Source of the DNA: Agrobacterium tumefaciens
GTDB lineage: Bacteria > Pseudomonadota > Alphaproteobacteria > Rhizobiales > Rhizobiaceae
Reading direction: 5' to 3'
DNA: 64,000 nucleotides
NCBI GenBank assembly: GCA_025559845.1
Contig: CP048469.1
Coordinates: forward strand, 2,705,001-2,769,000
Positions 55,388 to 63,343 of this stretch are shown here, in pieces. The notes beneath the pieces were generated by a model. The model was not told the origin of the DNA. It worked only from the letters and a program-made list of their open reading frames with translations, and made no database searches. Numbering within the stretch: the stretch's first letter is position 1; every line of letters starts with the position of its first letter. A program made the position numbers and the translations under genes.

Positions 55388-57307
55388 TCAATAGACCGGG
55401 CTAAGAGGAACGATCGCGGCAAACCGCAGCCAGTCCTTTTGTGCCTTGGGTGTCCACGCCGCTTCCGCAATAGCCGGGAGACGCGGGAAAACAAGGTGAT
55501 TGAAGTAGGCGCGATTGAGGAAATGCTCCGACCAGATGCAGGCCTGTACGCCCTTCATGCGGTCCTTCAGCTCTTCCGGAAACTCGCCCACCGCCTCATA
55601 GGCATATGTGTGCGACGGAGGCACCGTTCCAGCCCAGCTTGCGCCCGGCTCCTGCCAGGCCTCGTCCTGCACCATGTCCAGGTAGTAGGCTTGTCCCGGC
55701 GTCATCACCACGTCGTAGCCCTGCTTGGCCAGCGCAAGGCCGACCTCCGGTTTCTGCCAGGCCATCAGAAGTGTGCCTTGCGGATCGACACCGCCGCCGT
55801 GGGAAACTTCGTCCCATCCGGCAAGCTGACGGCCGCGCTCATGCAACATGCCCTGAATGCGCTTCATGAAATAGGATTGAATGCCGAACGTGCCGTCCAG
55901 CCCTTCTTTCTCCATCAGAGACTTTGCCAGCGGCGATGCCAGCCATGATCCATCCGCAACCTCATCGCCACCGATGTGGATGAGACGCGATGGAAACAGC
56001 TCGACCATTTCATCGAAGATCTTGCCCAGAAACTCATACGTCAACTCGATGGCCGGGTTGAGTGCGTTGTTGGGATACCCCTGCACAGAACGATAACTAT
56101 CGGGCGCCTCCTGGCCGTCCGTCAATTCCGGATAGGCCACCAGGGCTGCAGTACTGTGGCCAGGAATATCAACCTCGGGAATGACTTCGACGTTCAATGC
56201 AGCCGCACGCGCCACAACGTTGCGGACATCATTCTGCGTATAGAAACCGGAGACCGGCTCGGCGCTGTTGCCAAGCTGCGGCAGAAGCTGCGTGTCCGGA
56301 CCACGCGTCGCACCCACCGTGGTCAGCAACGGGTAGGCCTTGATTTCAAGACGCCATGCCTCGTCATCCGTCAGATGCCAATGGAAACGGTTCATGCGGA
56401 ACCATGCCATGATATCGATCAGCCTCAGCACATCATCCGTGGGATAGAACTGGCGCGACACATCCAGATGGCACCCACGCCAGCTATATCGCGGCGCGTC
56501 ACTGATGACACCGGAGGCCGGGAAACGGAATTTGGCGTCGCTGCGCGCGCCATGCAGCAACTGGGCAAGCACCGTCAGAGCATATTGGAGGCCGGCAGCA
56601 GCAGAATATTCAACGGTTACACTGTCAGCAGCAAAGGACAGCCGATAACCTTCGGCTTCCAACCCACTATGCTTCTTGAAATTGAGTGGCTTTCCTTCAT
56701 GCACGGGTGCAAGACTGAGCGGCGCATGACCGACCGCGAACAGTCTGCGGAAAAGCGAAAGCACGCCGTCCACAGCAAGCACTTCGTCCGTTGTCGCTTC
56801 CTTCGCCGGGAAAAGCGCCACTGGGAAGGTTTCGCCGGGTTGCACCTCAACATCAGCAGGCCATGGCTGCATGGAAAACGGCAGATCGAGCTTTCCTTCC
56901 GGCAACAGGACCGGCGGCGGCTCGCTGTGGCGTCCATCCAGCATCAGATCGGCAACCTCGACGGTACGATGTGTGCCGTCTGCAAGGCTGACATAAGCGG
57001 ATTTTGCGCCATCCGTGCGGTGGCGGGCCGGACGCAACAGACCATCGACCACAAACCGCCAGGATTGTCCGGCCTCCAGAACGAAACCCGGCGGCGGTGC
57101 AAACTCGTGGAAGTTCGCATTCCGGCGCAGATAAACGGCATTCTCGCAAACAGGCTTGTCCACAGTGCGCGTCAGAGAGGTGTAGACAACACGGAAATCG
57201 CTCAACGGTTCGGAAGACAGGTTGAACAGCGTGAAGGTAAATCCACCGGACGCGTTGTCTTGCAGCGGATGCCAGGAATTTTCGAGACGGTAACGTGTGA
57301 GCGCCAT
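55388..57307 (-). CDS. Beta-N-acetylhexosaminidase, GH20
   Basis: The 639-residue enzyme removes terminal N-acetylhexosamine residues from glycosides. After an N-terminal accessory beta domain (about residues 1-150) and a GH20b-like domain, the TIM barrel starts near residue 270 (SWRGCHLDVSRQFYPTDDVL). The catalytic Asp-Glu pair is in HIGGDEVADGSW (Asp448, Glu449), where the Asp holds the substrate 2-acetamido group. No signal peptide is visible, so it acts in the cytoplasm on imported oligosaccharides. It starts 45 bp after the SDR gene stop. Confidence 0.95.
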   Translation of the reverse strand: MALTRYRLENSWHPLQDNASGGFTFTLFNLSSEPLSDFRVVYTSLTRTVDKPVCENAVYLRRNANFHEFAPPPGFVLEAGQSWRFVVDGLLRPARHRTDGAKSAYVSLADGTHRTVEVADLMLDGRHSEPPPVLLPEGKLDLPFSMQPWPADVEVQPGETFPVALFPAKEATTDEVLAVDGVLSLFRRLFAVGHAPLSLAPVHEGKPLNFKKHSGLEAEGYRLSFAADSVTVEYSAAAGLQYALTVLAQLLHGARSDAKFRFPASGVISDAPRYSWRGCHLDVSRQFYPTDDVLRLIDIMAWFRMNRFHWHLTDDEAWRLEIKAYPLLTTVGATRGPDTQLLPQLGNSAEPVSGFYTQNDVRNVVARAAALNVEVIPEVDIPGHSTAALVAYPELTDGQEAPDSYRSVQGYPNNALNPAIELTYEFLGKIFDEMVELFPSRLIHIGGDEVADGSWLASPLAKSLMEKEGLDGTFGIQSYFMKRIQGMLHERGRQLAGWDEVSHGGGVDPQGTLLMAWQKPEVGLALAKQGYDVVMTPGQAYYLDMVQDEAWQEPGASWAGTVPPSHTYAYEAVGEFPEELKDRMKGVQACIWSEHFLNRAYFNHLVFPRLPAIAEAAWTPKAQKDWLRFAAIVPLSPVY

Positions 57308-57352
57308 GATGCTCCCCTTATTATTGCAGATTGAGCCTGGTTCTGGCCCGGG

Positions 57353-58144
57353 TCAGTAATGTTCGGATTGCGAAAAAGTGTGGGCGAGCGGTGCCTGCCC
57401 GGCGGTCAAACCGCAGTCGACAGGCAGGCAAACGCCGCTGATGGCCATCGCTTGCGGACCGGCCAGAAAGGCAACAGCATTCGCCACATCCTCCGGTTTC
57501 ACGATGCGGCGCAACGGATACCAGTGCTTCGCCTCTTCGAAGACTTGCGGATTGTTGGCCGCCCGCGCTTCCCATGCCTGTGTTCGAACAGTGCCAGGGG
57601 CAACGGCGTTGGAGCGGATGCCGAATTTTCCGTATTCGACGGCAATCAGCTTTGTCAGGTGGATCAGGCCTGCCTTTGCAGCGCTATAAGCCGGATGACC
57701 GAAAACCGACATCCCGTTCACCGAGGCGACGTTGACGAGCGCACCCTGCGTTCGCTTCAAAGGCTCCTCAAAAGCCCTGAAACACAAGAACGGCGCCTCG
57801 AGGTTGAGAGCGTTATCCTTGCGCCAGATTTCCGGCGTTGTGTCGTGCAGACTGACAGCGCGAGCCGCGCCAGCATTGTTGACGAGTGTTGCGACATCAC
57901 CAAGCAAAGCTACGTCGGCTGCCAGCCTTGAAAGATCCTCCGGACTGGTCACGTCACAGGTTTTGGCAACGAAGTTGGAGCCGGAAAGCAGGGAAAGCAG
58001 GGAAAGCGCCTTATCAAGCGCTGCAGCATCAATATCCACCAGCACAACGGTCGCATGGGTCACCGATAGCTGTTCAGCAATTGCGCGACCAATATCACCA
58101 GCCGCACCCGTTACCACGGCGACGTGGTTTCTGCTGTCTGTCAT
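57353..58144 (-). CDS. Short-chain dehydrogenase/reductase
   Basis: The 263-residue NAD(P)-dependent oxidoreductase has the cofactor motif VVTGAAGDIGRAIA, the NNAG motif (TLVNNAGAA), and the catalytic Ser (VASVNGMS), Tyr and Lys (YSAAKAG). It lies 33 bp after the rpiR-like gene. In this operon it may reduce or oxidise an amino-sugar derivative. A short run of nearly identical 9-bp units (57981-58008) encodes LSLLSLLSG and lengthens a surface loop. Confidence 0.93.
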   Translation of the reverse strand: MTDSRNHVAVVTGAAGDIGRAIAEQLSVTHATVVLVDIDAAALDKALSLLSLLSGSNFVAKTCDVTSPEDLSRLAADVALLGDVATLVNNAGAARAVSLHDTTPEIWRKDNALNLEAPFLCFRAFEEPLKRTQGALVNVASVNGMSVFGHPAYSAAKAGLIHLTKLIAVEYGKFGIRSNAVAPGTVRTQAWEARAANNPQVFEEAKHWYPLRRIVKPEDVANAVAFLAGPQAMAISGVCLPVDCGLTAGQAPLAHTFSQSEHY

Positions 58145-58177
58145 GTCCTAAAGCTCCTCTGGCGTTAACCGCCCCTC

Positions 58178-59047
58178 TCAGTCGCCAAGCAATTGCCGGT
58201 CGTCCTTGTCGCGGTGTTCCACGAGCTGCTGCTTGATGTGACGCAAGGTCACCATCGACCTTTGCTGGTTGTGATAAGCTGCCAACGTCGCGAGAACATC
58301 GACGGCAGCCAGATAGGCATAACGCGACGAAGTGGGGCGGAAGATATTGTTTCCTTCGGGAACATTGACCCCGACAACGATGTCTGCAGCGTCGGCAACC
58401 GGACTGTCGCTCTGGGTCAACGCAATGGTGGCGACACCCATCTCGCGCGCCAGCCTGAAACATTTGACCAGCTCCATGTTCCGGCCCGAGAAGGATGAAC
58501 CGATAATGACATCGTCCTTGCGTGCGGCAGCGGTCATCATCAGTTGCATGCTGTGATCGGCGCTTGTCGCAACACGGAATCCGAGGCGAAACAGGCGGTT
58601 TTGAATCTCGTCCGAAATCATCGACGAGTTGCCGCCCGAACCAAAGGCATAGATCATGCCGCTATTGGCAATCCTTGCTGCGGCCTGATCCGCTATCGCA
58701 GGATCAAGCGTCTTGTGAAGCAGGAAAAGCGCATCTTGCGCCTTCGCCAGAACTTCCTCGGTAACTTCGGAGGGACCAGTGCTAGTCGCCTCCGAGGTCA
58801 GATAACGGATACCGACATAGGCCGTCTTGGCAAGGCTGACCTTGAACTCGGAGAAACTCTGACAACCAAGGCGCCGGCAGAAACGTGTAACGGTCGGCGG
58901 AGAGACTTCGGCACGCGCTGCAAGCTCGATGATCGAGGCATTGACGGCAAATTCGAAGTCCGAGACCAGAATATCGGCGATGCGTTTCTCCGACTGGGAA
59001 AACTGCGCCTTGTCTTCTTGAATTTTTGCGAAAATATCCATGGTCAT
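58178..59047 (-). CDS. MurR/RpiR-family transcriptional regulator
   Basis: The 289-residue regulator has an N-terminal RpiR helix-turn-helix (residues about 1-77; SEKRIADILVSDFEFAVNAS and VSPPTVTRFCRRLG) and a C-terminal SIS sugar-phosphate-binding domain (GMIYAFGSGGNSSMISDEIQ, IIGSSFSGRNMELVKCF). It probably senses a phosphorylated amino sugar and controls the following SDR-GH20-M81-MFS-cutC genes. Two palindromes of its likely operator type lie in the divergent region to its right. An in-frame ATG at 59041 is an alternative start. Confidence 0.94.
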   Translation of the reverse strand: MTMDIFAKIQEDKAQFSQSEKRIADILVSDFEFAVNASIIELAARAEVSPPTVTRFCRRLGCQSFSEFKVSLAKTAYVGIRYLTSEATSTGPSEVTEEVLAKAQDALFLLHKTLDPAIADQAAARIANSGMIYAFGSGGNSSMISDEIQNRLFRLGFRVATSADHSMQLMMTAAARKDDVIIGSSFSGRNMELVKCFRLAREMGVATIALTQSDSPVADAADIVVGVNVPEGNNIFRPTSSRYAYLAAVDVLATLAAYHNQQRSMVTLRHIKQQLVEHRDKDDRQLLGD

Positions 59048-59181
59048 CGGTCCCCGTTACGCCAAAATCAGGCTTTGGCCTCGTTTCCGATGCACCGCAA
59101 ATCGGCATGCCAGTCAACCGCCCGAATTCTTGATCCAAGGTTCGTTTGCCCAATTAACGGCAAGGCTTTCGCTCCCATTAC

Positions 59182-59194
59182 GAAAATTATTTTC
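59182..59194. promoter_or_regulatory. Candidate RpiR operator 1
   Basis: Near-perfect palindrome GAAAATTATTTTC, 135 bp before the RpiR-type gene and 90 bp before the divergent NTF2-like gene. RpiR-family sites often have GAAA and TTTC arms. It is matched by a second copy at 59255. Confidence 0.5.
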
Positions 59195-59254
59195 TTTGTT
59201 GATTGATATGAGAGCATATGCCAACAATCTCCACCAGAGAAATCTACGAAATAT

Positions 59255-59266
59255 GAAAATAATTTC
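59255..59266. promoter_or_regulatory. Candidate RpiR operator 2
   Basis: TGAAAATAATTTCA is a second palindrome with the same arms as the site at 59182, 73 bp away (about seven helical turns) and 17 bp before the NTF2-like start. Confidence 0.5.
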
Positions 59267-59283
59267 AAAAACGGACTGTCGTC

Positions 59284-59769
59284 ATGCGTGATCCCTTCAA
59301 GAACCCCTTTCCCGAAACCGATTTCGCCCGCCACTCCATCTGGGAGATGCTGGTGACGCGTGACATCGACGCTTTTCTCGCTGCCGACTGGGACAAGGTC
59401 GCCGATGATTTCGTCGAAGACGGCTTTCTCGGCATCAATGCCAACCGCGAGACCAATCCGGACAACTGGCGCCTGTCCTTCCCCTCGCTTGTTGCCTACC
59501 GCGACGAATGGCTGAGACAGGCACAGGATTTCCAGAAGGAAAAGTTTGCCGACGATCCGCGCACAGCCATCTTCACCACGACGACGCTGGAAGAGATCGA
59601 GGTCGAAGGCGAAACGGCGCTCGTTCGCAAGAAGTTCGATGGCGGCTTGCGAAAAGCAGACGGCAGTTTCGACACCATGAAATGGCAGACGCTTTATTAT
59701 TGCCGGCTGCACCAGGGGCGCTGGAAAATCAGCGGCTTCACGGGCTACATGCCGAACCCGATGCCGTAA
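59284..59769 (+). CDS. NTF2/SnoaL-like hypothetical protein
   Basis: The 161-residue soluble protein has the look of an NTF2-like cone fold: an N-terminal helix pair (DIDAFLAADWDKVADDFVED), then a strand-rich part (TTLEEIEVEGETALVRKKFD) and the end LHQGRWKISGFTGYMPNP. Many such proteins are small-molecule isomerases or binding proteins; I assign no reaction. It is divergent from the RpiR regulator gene with two shared operator candidates, so it is probably in the same regulon. A strong terminator follows 13 bp after the stop. Confidence 0.8.
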   Translation: MRDPFKNPFPETDFARHSIWEMLVTRDIDAFLAADWDKVADDFVEDGFLGINANRETNPDNWRLSFPSLVAYRDEWLRQAQDFQKEKFADDPRTAIFTTTTLEEIEVEGETALVRKKFDGGLRKADGSFDTMKWQTLYYCRLHQGRWKISGFTGYMPNPMP

Positions 59770-59781
59770 TGGCAAAGACGC

Positions 59782-59818
59782 AAAACGCCGGGCCGAAAAC
59801 CCGGCGTTTTTTTTGCGT
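59782..59818 (+). terminator. Terminator after the NTF2-like gene
   Basis: ACGCCGGG and CCCGGCGT pair around a short loop and are followed by eight T. It is preceded by an A-run, so it may also act on the minus strand for the ABC transporter operon. Confidence 0.9.
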
Positions 59819-59903
59819 TTAGCGCCTGCATCTGAAGTACGAAATGCGGCCTTGGCAACAGGGGCGGATGTAAGTGAAAATCCCATGATCCGCCCTCCTG
59901 TCG

Positions 59904-61016
59904 CTATTGAATGAGCTTGAGCACGGAGAGATCGACACGCCGATCCAGGGCAATACCGCTATCGTCAAACAGATGGCAATCGGATGCCTTGATACCTGTG
60001 ACGATCGGCTCGTCGACAACCACCGGTGCAGAGCCAGACAGCAACGCACAATAGTTTTCTCCGGTCGGAGAAACACCATAGGCAATGGTGTTGACACCGA
60101 GCCGCTCGATCACGCTTGGCGCCACCGTGATATTGAGGTCTGCAGGTTCAAGACCGGTGTGTTCCGGGCGAATTCCAAGCGTCAATTGCGAACCTTCGAG
60201 ACCCGCACGCGGTTCGACCGGAACAGTGATCCGCTGGCCCTGATAGTCCACCGTGACACCATCGGCGTCTGCCTTTACACAGGTCACCTTCAGGAAGTTC
60301 ATCTTGGGGTTACCGATAAATCCGGCAACGAAAAGATTGGCGGGTTTGTGGTAAAGTTCCAGCGGCGCGCCGACCTGTGCAATCTCGCCAGCATTCAGCA
60401 CCACGATACGGTCAGCCATGGTCATGGCTTCCACCTGGTCGTGGGTCACGTAGATCATCGTCGCCTTCAGCGTACGATGCAGATTGGTAAGCTCGATACG
60501 CATGTCCGCGCGCAGCGCCGCATCGAGGTTGGACAGCGGTTCGTCGAACAGAAAGATTTTCGGTTCACGGACGATCGCGCGCCCGATTGCAACGCGCTGG
60601 CGCTGACCGCCAGAAAGCATTCCCGGTCGCTGTTCAAGGCGCTGATCAAGCTGCAGGATCTTGGCGACGCCTTCGACCTTCTCCTTGATCTTGCTTTCTT
60701 CCATCTTTTCGACACGCAGCGGAAACGCGATGTTTTCGAAGACAGACATATGCGGATAAAGCGCATACGACTGGAAAACCATGGCAATGCCGCGCTTGAC
60801 GGGTGGCAGCTCGTTGACCTTCACACCATTGATGACGACGTCACCACCGGAAATGTCTTCCAGACCTGCGATCATCCGCAGCAGCGTGGACTTGCCGCAT
60901 CCCGAAGGTCCGACAAAAACGACGAATTCACCATCCTTGATGTCGAGCTGAACGCCCTTGATGACTTCGAAATGTCCATAATTCTTGCGGACGTTGTTGA
61001 GATAGAGTTGACCCAA
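59904..61016 (-). CDS. Sugar ABC transporter ATP-binding protein (UgpC/MsmK type)
   Basis: The 370-residue ATPase has Walker [13 protein letters not shown], signature [15 protein letters not shown], Walker [15 protein letters not shown] and an H-loop in [14 protein letters not shown]. The C-terminal MalK-like TOBE domain follows from about residue 240 ([16 protein letters not shown]). The start is a TTG with AGAGG about 6 bp upstream. It is the last gene of the sugar transporter operon, about 200 bp after the binding-protein gene. Confidence 0.93.
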   Translation of the reverse strand: MGQLYLNNVRKNYGHFEVIKGVQLDIKDGEFVVFVGPSGCGKSTLLRMIAGLEDISGGDVVINGVKVNELPPVKRGIAMVFQSYALYPHMSVFENIAFPLRVEKMEESKIKEKVEGVAKILQLDQRLEQRPGMLSGGQRQRVAIGRAIVREPKIFLFDEPLSNLDAALRADMRIELTNLHRTLKATMIYVTHDQVEAMTMADRIVVLNAGEIAQVGAPLELYHKPANLFVAGFIGNPKMNFLKVTCVKADADGVTVDYQGQRITVPVEPRAGLEGSQLTLGIRPEHTGLEPADLNITVAPSVIERLGVNTIAYGVSPTGENYCALLSGSAPVVVDEPIVTGIKASDCHLFDDSGIALDRRVDLSVLKLIQ

Positions 61017-61168
61017 GACTTGCCTCTCCCGTCACCAGCCAAAACACGGCTGCGTTCAGAGACGTTCCAGAACGAACAGGGCCGTTCGGACCGAAACCGT
61101 TTGAAATAAGACGGAAACCTTACCCCTTCTGATGAAGTGATGATGTTTCCGCAGCGAAATTGAGGGGA

Positions 61169-61196
61169 ACTGCGGGCTTTACGACAAGCCCGCAGT
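61169..61196 (-). other. Intercistronic hairpin after the binding-protein gene
   Basis: Eleven-base perfect stem (ACTGCGGGCTT with AAGCCCGCAGT) around a six-base loop, located just beyond the binding-protein stop on the minus strand. No T-run follows. Such structures commonly protect upstream mRNA and keep the binding protein in excess over the other subunits. Confidence 0.6.
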
Positions 61197-61212
61197 CATC
61201 AGCGCATTTGGC

Positions 61213-62445
61213 TTACTTGTATTGCTCAAGCGCACCCGATGCCTTCTTCACGGCATCTTCCGGTGTCGCCTTGCCCGTGACGACGGACTGTACCATCTCG
61301 ATGATGACGTCCTGGAAGCCCTTGTAATCGGTGAAGAGCGGCTCAGGACCACCATAGGCGATACCGTCGACGAGCGGCTTCCAGAAGGGGTCCTTGGCAA
61401 TGAATTCGTCAACCTTCGGCGATGGACGCAGCGGCGTCAGGCCGGCGCCGCCCTGCAGTTCATATTCGCCCTGTGGACCGGGAGAGGTAATGAATTTGGC
61501 GAATTCGGTCGCTTTTTCCTCAACGCCCGTACCCTTGAAGATAGCAAGGCTGTCGGTGATGAGCAGCGTGCCAGAACCCTTGGCTTCCGGACCGAGCGGA
61601 AGTGTTGCGATACCCCAATTGATCTTGGTGGCCTGGAGACGCGTAGCGGCACCGGAGCCTGCCTGGATCATGCCGACCTTGCCATCGAGGAAGATCGCGC
61701 GGATTTCGTTCTGCTCGTAGGCAGTCGGACCTTCGACGGAGTAAGGTGTGATGTCCTTGTAGGCCTGCAGTGCTGCCAGAACCTGCGGGCTGTCGACCGT
61801 GATCTTGTCGCCGTCGATGACCTTGCCGTTATTGGTGTAAACCCAGTGCATGAACTGGTGCATGGTGTTGTCGAAGGTCTTTGCTGGCAGACCGTAACCG
61901 GCCACACCGGTCTTTTCCTTGATCTGCTTTGCGAACGCAATTTCTTCAGCCCAGGTCTTCGGCGGCACTTCCGGATCAAGACCGGCCTGCTTGAACAGAT
62001 CCTTGTTCCAGTAGAGAGCCTTGGTCGAGAACGCGACCGGAACGCCCCACTGGGTATCTTCGAACGTCACCGTGTCGACGATGTTGGGGTAATAGCTTTT
62101 CTTTTCCTCTTCCGTCATCGGCACCGGAACGATGAGATCGTTCTGCGCGAACTGCTTCAGAGTGCGTGAACCGACATAGGCCATGGCGACCGGCGTGCCG
62201 GCAGCAGCCAGCGTGGTTGCCTTGTCCTGGCACTGTGCCCAGCCGACGACTTCCGGAACAACCTTCCAGCCTTCGTTCTTGCCTTCCCATTCCTTGATGT
62301 ACTTCTCATGGATGGGGTCCATCTTGTCGCCGCAATAGATCCAGCTGATTTCCTTGTCGGCAGCGTGCGCCGTCACCGTGCCAAGCGCGGTTGAACCGGC
62401 AAATGCGAGAGCGCAGAGCGCCAATCCGTAATGTTTCAGTGCCAT
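61213..62445 (-). CDS. Sugar ABC transporter substrate-binding protein
   Basis: The 410-residue periplasmic protein belongs to extracellular solute-binding family 1. A signal peptide runs to about residue 28 (GTVTAHA, then ADKEISWIYCGDK). Family phrases include VPVAFSTKALYWNKDLFKQA and MIQAGSGAATRLQATKINWG. The gene lies between the second permease gene and the ATPase gene, and a GGGAGA site precedes the ATG. Given the amino-sugar operon next door it may bind N-acetylglucosamine or its oligomers; this is inference. Confidence 0.93.
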   Translation of the reverse strand: MALKHYGLALCALAFAGSTALGTVTAHAADKEISWIYCGDKMDPIHEKYIKEWEGKNEGWKVVPEVVGWAQCQDKATTLAAAGTPVAMAYVGSRTLKQFAQNDLIVPVPMTEEEKKSYYPNIVDTVTFEDTQWGVPVAFSTKALYWNKDLFKQAGLDPEVPPKTWAEEIAFAKQIKEKTGVAGYGLPAKTFDNTMHQFMHWVYTNNGKVIDGDKITVDSPQVLAALQAYKDITPYSVEGPTAYEQNEIRAIFLDGKVGMIQAGSGAATRLQATKINWGIATLPLGPEAKGSGTLLITDSLAIFKGTGVEEKATEFAKFITSPGPQGEYELQGGAGLTPLRPSPKVDEFIAKDPFWKPLVDGIAYGGPEPLFTDYKGFQDVIIEMVQSVVTGKATPEDAVKKASGALEQYK

Positions 62446-62485
62446 AAGTAGTCTCCCATTCTCTGGTGGTCGTTCCGGTTGTTGT

Positions 62486-63343
62486 TTATTTCACCGCGCC
62501 GGCGGTCAGACCGCTGACGAGATATCGTTGCATGAAGAAGATCACGACCATGGCCGGCGCAATGCCGACAAAGCTGGCCGCCATCAACTCATTCCAGATG
62601 ACTTCCTGACGACCGAAATAGGCAAACAGGCCAATAGGCAGCGGCATAAATTCGGTCTTGGAATTGAAGGTGAGGGCGAAGATGAACTGCTGGGCGTAAG
62701 CGCCGATGAAGGTGGTGATCGACACCACGGCGATGCCAGGCATGGCAAGCGGCAGGATCACACGGCGGAACGTATAGAAATAGCTGGCGCCGTCCACATA
62801 AGCGGCTTCTTCAAGTTCGCGTGGAATGCGCAGCATATACGTTCTGAGCAGCCAGATGGCGGTTGGAATCAGGAACGCCGCACCTGGGATGATCATTGCG
62901 AAATAAGTATTCAGGACACCCATGTTGCGCATCAACCGGTAGAGCGGGATCAGGAGAACCGCACCTGAAAACATGTTGATGGCCAGAAACGCGCCCAGCA
63001 ACTGCCCACGGCCGCGAAACTTGAAACGGGCGAAGGCGTAGGATGCGGGGACCACCAGAAGCAGCACGATCGCCGTCGAGATGGTGGAAATGAAGAAGGA
63101 GTTGAAGACGTAACGGGCAAAGCCCGGAACGCTGACCCACATGGTCTTGTAGGCTTCGAACGAGCCGTTTTCCGGCCAGAAACGATATGGCGAGGAAAAC
63201 AGCAGGCTGAGCGGCTTCAGCGAAACCAGAAAACCCTCGACAAACGGTGCCAGCACGAAGGTCAGGAACACGGCGATACCGCAATAGATCCCGACGATTT
63301 CATACCACTTGTAGCGGTTGATCATCGCATTCTTGTCGGTCAT
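62486..63343 (-). CDS. Sugar ABC transporter permease (MalG type)
   Basis: The 285-residue permease has six predicted membrane segments. The EAA loop is visible as LEEAAYVDGASYFYTFRRVI (ATPase contact). The start MTDKNAMINRYK overlaps the stop of the upstream permease gene (ATGA) and has GGAGG upstream. A longer in-frame reading to 63655 lies inside the other permease gene and is not used. Confidence 0.94.
   Translation of the reverse strand: MTDKNAMINRYKWYEIVGIYCGIAVFLTFVLAPFVEGFLVSLKPLSLLFSSPYRFWPENGSFEAYKTMWVSVPGFARYVFNSFFISTISTAIVLLLVVPASYAFARFKFRGRGQLLGAFLAINMFSGAVLLIPLYRLMRNMGVLNTYFAMIIPGAAFLIPTAIWLLRTYMLRIPRELEEAAYVDGASYFYTFRRVILPLAMPGIAVVSITTFIGAYAQQFIFALTFNSKTEFMPLPIGLFAYFGRQEVIWNELMAASFVGIAPAMVVIFFMQRYLVSGLTAGAVK

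Noticed and set aside
55976-57334. 452-codon plus-strand open frame over the GH20 gene
   Set aside because: The GH20 frame has catalytic motifs and full length; the opposite frame has none.
59068-59886. Minus-strand open frame starting after a good AGGAGG site near 59900
   Set aside because: Despite the attractive ribosome site it reads through a strong terminator hairpin and antisense to the NTF2-like gene, and its product shows no recognisable domain. A truncated small peptide cannot be excluded.
59907-61109. 400-codon plus-strand open frame over the sugar ATPase gene
   Set aside because: Antisense shadow; the minus-strand frame contains all ABC motifs.
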